In this document: positions 1-5,971 of the stretch, in pieces
Position numbering within the stretch: position 1 is the first letter of the stretch
Layout: every line of letters begins with the position of its first letter
Assembly (NCBI GenBank): GCA_028716125.1
Contig: JAQUQK010000033.1
Span: 1-12,395 of the forward strand
Length of the DNA: 12,395 nt
Source: Thermoplasmatota archaeon
GTDB taxonomy: Archaea; Thermoplasmatota; JAQUQK01
Direction of reading: 5' to 3'
Translations under genes and position numbers: made by a program
The notes under the pieces: generated by a model
Databases searched by the model: none
Seen by the model: the letters and a program-made list of their open reading frames with translations, nothing else
What the model was told of the DNA's origin: nothing

Positions 1-2
1 TC

Positions 3-53
3 GGCATCAATCAGGATATGATGGATGAGACGATGAAGGAGTTTTTCTTGTAG
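3..53 (+). CDS. C-terminal tail of an upstream gene (partial)
   Basis: The third forward frame is open from the left edge and ends at TAG (51-53), giving the tail GINQDMMDETMKEFFL. The other two forward frames hit stops within the first 30 bases. A terminator hairpin follows about 20 bases later, as expected at the end of a real gene. Too little is present to name a family. Inference only: it is probably the last gene of the preceding transcription unit. Confidence 0.45.
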   Translation, partial: GINQDMMDETMKEFFL

Positions 54-73
54 CCACTAAAAAATTGAATATT

Positions 74-100
74 AAGCGCCTTGCGGGGCGTTTTTCTTTT
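74..100 (+). terminator. Rho-independent terminator 1
   Basis: A 7-bp stem (74-80 with 87-93, including one G-T pair) closes a 6-base loop and runs into TTTTTCTTTT. It sits just after the stop codon at 53, so it probably ends the upstream transcript. Confidence 0.7.
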
Positions 101-123
101 GCTTAATTTACCCGGCCGGGATG

Positions 124-160
124 AAGGACCGTGAACTCGCACCTGCGGTCTTTCTCTTTT
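124..160 (+). terminator. Terminator-like hairpin 2
   Basis: Bases 124-133 pair with 144-153 in a 10-bp stem that includes G-T pairs around the core GACCG/CGGTC, with a 10-base loop. The pyrimidine run TTTCTCTTTT follows. It is weaker than a textbook terminator because of the wobble pairs and the interrupted T run. Confidence 0.45.
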
Positions 161-190
161 CCCTCAGGTAGTGCGAATCAACCAGCGAAG

Positions 191-214
191 AAGCTCCCTT
201 AATGGGAGTTTTTT
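191..214 (+). terminator. Rho-independent terminator 3
   Basis: CTCCC (194-198) pairs with GGGAG (204-208) around the loop TTAAT. The stem can extend outward by three more pairs, 191-193 with 209-211. A run of six T follows (209-214). It is the third terminator-like hairpin in about 140 bases. Confidence 0.6.
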
Positions 215-217
215 CAT

Positions 218-290
218 AGGAGGCGGTTGGTTTCCCCGCAGTTTCCGACCGCCTCTTTACCTAAACTGCGGGAAAATAAAACTGCGGGAG
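218..290 (+). promoter_or_regulatory. Repeats and alternative hairpins over the ribosome-binding site of the 299 gene
   Basis: Bases 220-230 (GAGGCGGTTGG) pair with 245-255 (CCGACCGCCTC) in an 11-bp stem with one wobble. The loop of this hairpin contains CCCGCAGTTT (235-244). Its exact reverse complement AAACTGCGGG occurs twice downstream, at 263-272 and 279-288, 16 bases apart. The second copy overlaps the GGGAG Shine-Dalgarno sequence (286-290) of the methyltransferase gene. These copies could be a protein-binding operator or a pseudoknot or switch controlling translation. I see no convincing -35/-10 promoter in this stretch. The repeats are direct observation; the function is inferred. Confidence 0.5.
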
Positions 291-298
291 TGTGAAAA

Positions 299-1333
299 AT
301 GGAAAACGCTTTACAAATAGCTACATTACAAGAGCTTGAAACAAGAATTAAGGCAGGGCTAGAGACTTTTGTTGACGTTGGTTTGTGTTTATTGGAAATC
401 AGAGACAGGCGACTTTATCGGGAGAAAGGTTATACCCGTTTTGAAGATTATTGTCGGGAACAGTGGGGTTGGGGGAAACAGTATGCATATAGACAAATTG
501 AGGCAGCGAAAACAATAGAAATAATTGGCAGAAAGTCGCCCATGGGCGACGAAATGCCAAAAACAGAGAGACAAGCCCGCGAACTTGCCCCGCTTGTCAA
601 AGCAGACGAACAAGAAGCCGTCAAGACATGGCAGAAATTGCGAGAAGAACACGGCGACAACCTGACGGCAGAAAAAATTCGACAAGCGGTTAAGGAAAGA
701 CTTCAACCGGAGGCCCCGCAAGAACAGCCCTCCTCGACAATGGAAGAGGCTGATGAAGAGACCTCCGGAATTGAATGCGCTCAACAGGAAGAAAAAATAA
801 TCCTGCCGGGGAAAAGACACGATGAAGCGCTACGCATGAGTGAAAGCAATGAATGGTATACGCCCTCTGTATACTTAGAAGCAGCGCGTGAGGTTTTGGG
901 CTGGCTTGATATTGATCCCGCTTCGTGCGAAGCAGCAAATAAAAATGTAAGGGCTAAAGTCTATTACGACAAAGACTCCAATGGATTGCAGCGAGATTGG
1001 CCTGGTAAAGTATGGCTGAATCCTCCTTACGGCGGCCTTTCTGCCGTCTTTACGGCAAGGCTTATTGAACAATATCAAACAGGAATTACGACCGAAGCAA
1101 TATTGCTTGTTAACGCTAACTCGACAGATACCAAATGGTTTCAGCCTCTATGGGAGTATATTTTATGCTTCACGGATCACAGGATTAATTTCATATGTCC
1201 GGACGGAGAAAAAAGCGGTTCCACCCACGGAAGCGTGTTTATATATTTTGGCCCGAATCAAAAAAAGTTTGCAAATGCATTTTCACGGTTTGGTGTTATT
1301 GTCAGGCGGTGGGAATATGACAATACAGAGTGA
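299..1333 (+). CDS. Phage N6-adenine DNA methyltransferase with N-terminal extra domain
   Basis: Predicted SAM-dependent DNA methyltransferase that would modify adenine in phage DNA. The C-terminal half (about 183-340) matches the phage Dam family: EWYTP at 185-189, IDPAS at 205-209 and the catalytic NPPY motif at 241-244. The N-terminal region (about 8-70) is a helical segment with GYTRFEDYC and a K-Q-Y-A-Y-R-Q-I stretch, of a kind often placed in front of phage methyltransferases and probably DNA-binding (inference). A low-complexity acidic linker (about 136-165) joins the two. The ATG follows GGGAG with an 8-base spacer. The gene overlaps the next one by 17 bases. Likely role: protection of phage DNA from host restriction, or marking DNA before packaging. 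Confident on family, not on target site. Confidence 0.88.
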   Translation: MENALQIATLQELETRIKAGLETFVDVGLCLLEIRDRRLYREKGYTRFEDYCREQWGWGKQYAYRQIEAAKTIEIIGRKSPMGDEMPKTERQARELAPLVKADEQEAVKTWQKLREEHGDNLTAEKIRQAVKERLQPEAPQEQPSSTMEEADEETSGIECAQQEEKIILPGKRHDEALRMSESNEWYTPSVYLEAAREVLGWLDIDPASCEAANKNVRAKVYYDKDSNGLQRDWPGKVWLNPPYGGLSAVFTARLIEQYQTGITTEAILLVNANSTDTKWFQPLWEYILCFTDHRINFICPDGEKSGSTHGSVFIYFGPNQKKFANAFSRFGVIVRRWEYDNTE

Positions 1334-1709
1334 AGAAAGATTTATGGCCTCCCTGTGGGATTGGGGTATTTTGAAAGGGTGTTTCGGCGATTCAAAAATA
1401 GAGCCAACAGATATGGATGGCCTGGTTGAAAGGAAAGGTCATTTTTTAGTTTTAGAAGCTAAACAACCTGGGGTTAAAATAAAACAAGGACAATGGTGGA
1501 CTTTTAACGCATTGGTAAATACGGGCTATTTTACCATTGTTATTTTGTGGGGCGAAAGAAATAAGCCGCAGGAAATGCAGGTTTTATATCCGCTGCCATA
1601 TAAGGCGACACCAAAAAGGTCAGCCGACTTACGACAATTGAGAAAAGTTGTTTCTTGGTGGTACAGATATGCAAATTCCAAAAAGAGAATTCCCCTGTCA
1701 TCGAGGTGA
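1317..1709 (+). CDS. Small PD-(D/E)XK nuclease-like protein
   Basis: This is a 130-residue protein if started at ATG 1317 (MTIQSEERF). An open frame reaches back to 1065, but that stretch lies inside the methyltransferase gene and has no family-like sequence. The short version begins just before the methyltransferase stop, as coupled phage genes do. Residues 29-59 carry the pattern of a PD-(D/E)XK/VRR-type nuclease core: D32-x-D34-G, then L-V-L-E47-A-K49 on a predicted strand, then GQ at 58-59. A hydrophobic strand follows (YFTIVILWGE). Possible roles are a packaging-associated or Holliday-junction-type nuclease, or the cleavage partner of the adjoining methyltransferase. It occupies the place where a small terminase gene is often found, but shows no helix-turn-helix that I can recognise. 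The call rests on a short motif. Confidence 0.6.
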   Translation: MTIQSEERFMASLWDWGILKGCFGDSKIEPTDMDGLVERKGHFLVLEAKQPGVKIKQGQWWTFNALVNTGYFTIVILWGERNKPQEMQVLYPLPYKATPKRSADLRQLRKVVSWWYRYANSKKRIPLSSR

Positions 1710-1713
1710 TCCC

Positions 1714-3177
1714 ATGAAACTCCCGGCCGAACTGCGGAACATCGAAATAACCCCAGAAATGATCGAGCAGGAACTGGCCCGGCGTCACCTGCTTGACTTT
1801 ACCCAACTGACATTCCCGGGATATCAGACAAACTGGCACCATAAAAAGATCTGCGAGATACTGGACAAGGTTGTGGCCGGGAAAATTAAGCGATTGATGA
1901 TCTTCACTCCTCCTCGCCATGGGAAAACGGAACTTGTTTCCCGCCGCCTCCCGGCTTATATTCTTGGTCGCGATCCTGGCGAACAGATTATCGCCACCAG
2001 CTACAGCGCAGACCTGGCGGGACAAAATAACCGGGATGTGCAGCGGATCATCGCCTCTGATGCTTACCAGGCCATCTTTCCAGAAACATTCCTGGCCGAT
2101 GACCCGCGGGCATTCAGGTACCGGGGAGACTACCAACAGAATTCTGACATGTTTGAGATCCCGGGCCGGCCGGGTTTTTATAAATCCGCAGGCGTCGGTG
2201 GAGGTATCACCGGCAGGGGTTTTACCTGCGGCCTCATCGATGATCCAATCAAAAACGCAGAGGAGGCAAATTCTCCCGTCTATCGTGAAAAGGTTTGGGA
2301 ATGGTACACCAGTACTTTCTATACGCGGGCGGAGAAGGACGCGCGGATCATTATCATTCTCACCCGCTGGCACGAGGACGACCTGGCAGGTCGGCTGCTG
2401 GAACAGCAGGAAAACGAACCGTTTGCCGACAGATGGACGATTCTCGAGATCCCGGCAATCAAAGAAGATGACAACCCGGACGACCCGCGGAAAACCGGCG
2501 AACCGTTATGGCCGGAAAAGTATTCCTTGGAAGTCTTGGAAACTATTAAGTCCACTCTCAGCGGCTACCAATGGGCGGCCCTGTATCAACAAAAGCCCAA
2601 ACCCCGCGAAGGCAACATGTTCCGGCGGGAATGGTTTGAGATTATCGATATTCCGCCTGCTGATATGCGTAAAATCCGTTATTGGGATCTGGCGGCGACT
2701 GAACCAGCCAAGGGCAAAGACCCGGCTTATACTGCCGGCGCCCTTGTCGGCGAAAAAGACGGGATTTTTTATATTTGCGACATCCGTCGCAGGCGCTCCC
2801 GGCCCGCGGGGATTGAAGCGCTTGTCAAGCAGACTGCCGAACTGGACGGTAAACGGGTTAATATTTACATGGAACAGGAACCCGGCAGCAGCGGAGTAGG
2901 AGTAATTGACCATTACGCAAGAAAGGTGCTTTTCGGGTTCGCGTTTCGCGGCGATAAAGTTACCGGCGCCAAAGAATGGCGCGCCGAACCCCTCTGTGCC
3001 GCCGCCGAAAACGGCAATGTCAAGCTTGTTCGCGGTACGTGGAATAAAGACTTTCTTGACGAGGCGGAAACCTTTCCGCACGGCAAATTCAAGGACCAGG
3101 TGGACGCCGTAAGCGGGGCGCATAGCAAGCTACAAGAAGTGGAGGGCAAGGGATTGTTCCTTGTCGCCCGCGCATAA
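1714..3177 (+). CDS. terL: Phage terminase large subunit
   Basis: ATP-driven DNA packaging motor and headful/cos nuclease. Numbering is from ATG 1714 (487 aa): Walker A PPRHGKT at 66-72, Walker B GLIDDP at 173-178, and the coupling segment LTRWHEDD at 216-223. The C-terminal RNase H-like nuclease has acidic residues D325 (YWDLAAT), E387/E389 (YMEQE) and D461/D464 (KDQVDA). Both activities look intact. The start was chosen because GAGGTGAT (1703-1710) lies directly upstream. An in-frame ATG at 1648 would add 22 residues read out of frame with the preceding gene and lacks such a site. The TGA stop of the preceding gene lies inside this Shine-Dalgarno sequence, so translation is probably coupled. 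Confidence 0.95.
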   Translation: MKLPAELRNIEITPEMIEQELARRHLLDFTQLTFPGYQTNWHHKKICEILDKVVAGKIKRLMIFTPPRHGKTELVSRRLPAYILGRDPGEQIIATSYSADLAGQNNRDVQRIIASDAYQAIFPETFLADDPRAFRYRGDYQQNSDMFEIPGRPGFYKSAGVGGGITGRGFTCGLIDDPIKNAEEANSPVYREKVWEWYTSTFYTRAEKDARIIIILTRWHEDDLAGRLLEQQENEPFADRWTILEIPAIKEDDNPDDPRKTGEPLWPEKYSLEVLETIKSTLSGYQWAALYQQKPKPREGNMFRREWFEIIDIPPADMRKIRYWDLAATEPAKGKDPAYTAGALVGEKDGIFYICDIRRRRSRPAGIEALVKQTAELDGKRVNIYMEQEPGSSGVGVIDHYARKVLFGFAFRGDKVTGAKEWRAEPLCAAAENGNVKLVRGTWNKDFLDEAETFPHGKFKDQVDAVSGAHSKLQEVEGKGLFLVARA

Positions 3178-3198
3178 CAAAGACGGGAGGAGAAAGAC

Positions 3199-3378
3199 AT
3201 GATGGAAATCCTTTGGGCTTTCGTAAAGATCATCTGGGGACTCATTCTCCTTTGGTTGGGGCTGTACTTTTTGATAGCGTTGGTACAATTGGGGATGCCG
3301 ACGGCACAGCGGAAAAAGAAAAAAGAAAACGACCAGAATAGGAGATATAAAGATGAGCGAATTTCAAGCATTCATTAA
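3199..3378 (+). CDS. Small single-pass membrane protein, 59 aa
   Basis: A 59-residue frame starts at ATG 3199 behind GGGAGGAG (3185-3192) with a 6-base spacer. Residues 4-31 form one long hydrophobic segment rich in Trp and Leu. It is followed by a basic tail (RKKKK at 38-42) and a polar end. The positive-inside rule suggests the N-terminus is outside and the C-terminus in the cytoplasm. It overlaps the next gene by 26 bases. I do not recognise the family. The size and topology would fit a small holin-like or regulatory membrane peptide, but genes for lysis are not normally placed between terminase and portal, so no function is assigned. Confidence 0.65.
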   Translation: MMEILWAFVKIIWGLILLWLGLYFLIALVQLGMPTAQRKKKKENDQNRRYKDERISSIH

Positions 3379-3874
3379 AAAAGTAAAATTATTTCCATTC
3401 AAGCTTCTAAACTTCTATCTAAAGCCATTTTGGCAAAGTGCCTGGCCCAAAGCCCGTTTCATCGCGAAGCGGGTTTTTTTATTGGCCGGTATTGCCGGGC
3501 AAGCGCTATCGAGATTCTTGCGTACAATAGGCAATATTCTTTTAAAACTCCTACACGCAACAGGCAGGCTTTTGGCGTCTTTCTTCGAGGCAATCGGTTT
3601 CATCGTCACGTATCCATTCAGTCTCCTGTTCCGCGCTGTCCGCTCGCTTGTCAAAGCTATACTTTTTCGCGCATTGGAAGTATTTACTTTCGTATCCTGG
3701 TGCACCGGCTGGCTTCTTGTCACATGGGGAATAGTCCGGCTGACCGGCATTGTCGAGATCTGGCTGATCAGTGCCGGCGTCCTGCTGATGGGTTTCGCCG
3801 GCTGGCGCTTTATGCTTAATATCCTGGTAAATGGATTTTACTTCCTGTCACAGGAAGAAGAAAAAGGCAAGTAG
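3353..3874 (+). CDS. Membrane protein of unknown function, 173 aa
   Basis: It starts at ATG 3353 behind AGGAGA with a 7-base spacer. The first about 100 residues are strongly basic, with many Lys/Arg and almost no acidic residues. They alternate hydrophobic and positive positions, as in amphipathic helices lying on a membrane. Two hydrophobic segments follow (about 110-132 and 134-158), and the protein ends in a charged tail (QEEEKGK). No enzyme motif is visible and I do not recognise the family. It is co-transcribed between the terminase and portal genes. A strong terminator-like hairpin lies within its codons 33-43. Possible roles, by inference only, are membrane anchoring of head assembly or of packaging. 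Confidence 0.7.
   Translation: MSEFQAFIKKVKLFPFKLLNFYLKPFWQSAWPKARFIAKRVFLLAGIAGQALSRFLRTIGNILLKLLHATGRLLASFFEAIGFIVTYPFSLLFRAVRSLVKAILFRALEVFTFVSWCTGWLLVTWGIVRLTGIVEIWLISAGVLLMGFAGWRFMLNILVNGFYFLSQEEEKGK
3450..3480 (+). terminator. Terminator-like hairpin inside the membrane-protein gene
   Basis: Bases 3450-3460 (AAAGCCCGTTTC region) pair with 3466-3476 in an 11-bp stem with two G-T pairs and a 5-base loop (3461-3465). Seven T follow (3474-3480). The shape is that of an intrinsic terminator, yet it lies inside an open reading frame. Late-gene antitermination or coupled translation would be needed for full read-through. Confidence 0.5.
3841..3857. repeat. Short perfect inverted repeat before the portal gene
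   Basis: CTTCCTG and CAGGAAG form a 7-bp stem around a 3-base loop at the end of the membrane-protein gene, about 20 bases before the portal Shine-Dalgarno sequence. There is no T run, so it is not a terminator. It may be chance or a weak RNA structure. Confidence 0.25.
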
Positions 3875-3891
3875 CAGGGGAGTTGTTTTAA

Positions 3892-5967
3892 TTGAATCCC
3901 TTTAAAAAAGCAGCTATGGACATAAAAACTAAAGCGGAAGCAGAAGCCATAAATACGCTTCAGATGCTTCCCACCTGGCAGCACAAAAAGCCGGCGTGGA
4001 CAGACTGGAGTACTTCTCGGGCCATTCGGGAAGGCTATAATGCTTCTGTCTGGGTGTATGCCTGCGTGGAAAAAATCGCGGAGGCCGCTTGTTCTGTCCC
4101 CTGGCATGTGCAAAAACGTATCGACGAGGATGAATGGGGGCGGGACGAAGGCCACCCATTGGAACATCTGTTGGACAACCCGGTGCAGGCCCTTCCGCTC
4201 CTCAGCGGGAGGACATTGTTTCAGATTCTCACACAGCATCTCTATCTCGGCGGAAACGGCCTGTGGCATGTTGTGTTGTCCGGTGGTTATCCGGTGGAAC
4301 TTTGGCCATTGCTTCCGGACCGCATAAAACCTGTCCCGACCAAGGATGGGTTAATTGATCATTATGAATACACCATCGAGGGGCAGCCGCAGCCGATTCC
4401 GCCGGAAAACATAGCTCACTTTCTCTTTCCCGATCCGGCAAACATGTATTGGGGCATATCAAAACTGAAAGCCGCCGCCAAGATCGTTGATACCGATCTG
4501 GAGGCAATTAATTGGAACAAGTCGGCTATGCAGAACCGCGCCATATCAGACGGTGTTTTCACGTTCAAGGGCGTGATGACCAAGGAACAATGGGAAGAAG
4601 CGCGAGAACAGGTGCGCCTACAACATCAGGGCGCGGATAATGCCCGCACTCCCTGGGTGCTCGGCGCTGACGCCGCTTGGCAACAAATGTCCATGTCTCC
4701 GGCGGAGATGGATTTCATTAACAGTCGGAAGTTCAACATGTATGAAATCCATGCCGTGTTCGGCGTTGATCCGCTTTTGACCGGCGCGCCCGACCATTCG
4801 GGCCGGGCCAACAAGACTGAGGCCAAACGGGAATTCTGGCAGGATACGATTATTCCTTATTTGGACAAACTGCAGGACGGCATAAACAACACTATTGTTC
4901 TTCCGTTCGACCCGGGCCGGCGCAAGGGCAAAAAACCACAGTTGAGAGTGGTTTATGACGTTGCAAACGTGGAGGCATTACAGGAGAGTTTTCATCTCAA
5001 AACGCAGTCTGCCGAACGCCTATACCGTATGGGCGTGCCGTTTAATAACATAAACCGGCGCTTGGAGATGGGCTTCGATGAAATTCCCGGTGGAGACCGC
5101 CCGTATGGAATCCCTACCGGAATGCAACTACCTGAAGAGACGGCGGGAAGCAGGCCGGTTACCGGCAGAAAGTCTCAGTGGACGGAAGAAGAGAAAACTT
5201 TCCGCTGGAAGGCTATGGATCGGGAGATCACCGCCTGGGAAAGACGCATTGTCCCAGATGTGGAGGAGATGTTCAGCCGCGAGGGAGACGCTGTCGTCGA
5301 TTTGTTCGAGAAAACCGGTAGTGAAGCAGAAGTTCTGCGCGCTATTGATGAATGGACTTTCGAGTGGGAGGGCCTGCTGCTTTCCGCCTACCCGCGTGTT
5401 ATTCAACATTTTGGCAGCAGTGGGTACAGGGAGATAGAAAACCTGGTTAAAAATATCAATCCGTCTCGCAGCAAAGACTTTGACATAACCAAGGCCACCA
5501 TTACTAGGTGGATCAGACAAAACGCAGCCACGAAATGTACTATTATCTCTGAATATACAAAAAATGTTATTCGTGGAATTATCGAGACGGGAATTCGCGA
5601 CGACCTTTCCAATCCACAGATCGCCAAACTGATCAAAGACAAATATGAGTGGTGGAAAGTCCCCGATCCGCAGATGAGAAGCTATCGTTCCATGCGAATT
5701 GCGCGCACGGAGACGCATTCCGCCGCGGGCTTCGGGCACCATCAGGGCGCTGTCTCCGCTATGGACGATCTGGGAGTGGAGACAGAAAAGACATGGATCT
5801 CCTCTCGTGACCCGCGCGTCCGGGACCTCCACGAGATCATGGACGGGGAGACTATGCCGCTCACTGAATTGTACAGCAACGGCCTGATGTATCCCGGCGA
5901 CCCGCAGGGAGCCACCGAAGAAGTTATTCATTGCCGATGCGGGGAGATCTACCAGTTCAGGAGGTGA
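3892..5967 (+). CDS. Portal protein fused to MuF-type head morphogenesis protein
   Basis: A 691-residue fusion. Residues about 45-405 match the HK97/SPP1-type portal: the ring at the capsid vertex through which DNA passes. Visible signs are the NASVWVYACVEKIA start of the core, LYLGGNGLWHVV near 117, a G-I-S-K-L segment near 188-192 and INSRKFNMYEIHAVFGVDP near 276. Residues about 535-686 are a Phage_Mu_F domain, with ARTET at 604-608, SRDPRVRDLHEIMDGE around 638-653 and the terminal HCRCGE at 680-685. A charged linker (about 412-445) joins them. MuF proteins enter the procapsid and help start assembly. The start is TTG at 3892, behind AGGGGAG with a 9-base spacer. The stop lies inside the Shine-Dalgarno sequence of the next gene, suggesting coupling. 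Confidence 0.93.
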   Translation: MNPFKKAAMDIKTKAEAEAINTLQMLPTWQHKKPAWTDWSTSRAIREGYNASVWVYACVEKIAEAACSVPWHVQKRIDEDEWGRDEGHPLEHLLDNPVQALPLLSGRTLFQILTQHLYLGGNGLWHVVLSGGYPVELWPLLPDRIKPVPTKDGLIDHYEYTIEGQPQPIPPENIAHFLFPDPANMYWGISKLKAAAKIVDTDLEAINWNKSAMQNRAISDGVFTFKGVMTKEQWEEAREQVRLQHQGADNARTPWVLGADAAWQQMSMSPAEMDFINSRKFNMYEIHAVFGVDPLLTGAPDHSGRANKTEAKREFWQDTIIPYLDKLQDGINNTIVLPFDPGRRKGKKPQLRVVYDVANVEALQESFHLKTQSAERLYRMGVPFNNINRRLEMGFDEIPGGDRPYGIPTGMQLPEETAGSRPVTGRKSQWTEEEKTFRWKAMDREITAWERRIVPDVEEMFSREGDAVVDLFEKTGSEAEVLRAIDEWTFEWEGLLLSAYPRVIQHFGSSGYREIENLVKNINPSRSKDFDITKATITRWIRQNAATKCTIISEYTKNVIRGIIETGIRDDLSNPQIAKLIKDKYEWWKVPDPQMRSYRSMRIARTETHSAAGFGHHQGAVSAMDDLGVETEKTWISSRDPRVRDLHEIMDGETMPLTELYSNGLMYPGDPQGATEEVIHCRCGEIYQFRR

Positions 5968-5971
5968 TCTT

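Noticed and set aside
1065..1316. Upstream extension of the nuclease-like frame to ATG 1065
   Set aside because: This part lies wholly inside the methyltransferase gene, reads as low-quality sequence, and the ATG at 1317 gives normal gene coupling.
2160..2179. GC-rich hairpin with five T inside terL
   Set aside because: Only a 5-bp stem with short T run, forced by the codons of a Pro-Gly-Arg-Pro-Gly stretch; chance in GC-rich sequence is likely.
1540..2373. Long open frame on the minus strand (277 aa)
   Set aside because: It mirrors the terminase coding frame, has no recognisable domain, and every neighbour is on the + strand.
1919..2899. Alternative + strand frame of 326 aa inside terL
   Set aside because: Arg/Ser/Pro-rich shadow translation; the terL frame carries all the ATPase and nuclease motifs.
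3430..3819. Alternative + strand frame of 129 aa inside the membrane-protein gene
   Set aside because: No ribosome-binding site and an Arg/His-rich shadow composition; the 3353 frame has a good site and clear membrane segments.
5128..5931. Long open frame on the minus strand (267 aa)
   Set aside because: It is opposite the portal-MuF gene, which has clear family motifs; the minus-strand product shows none.
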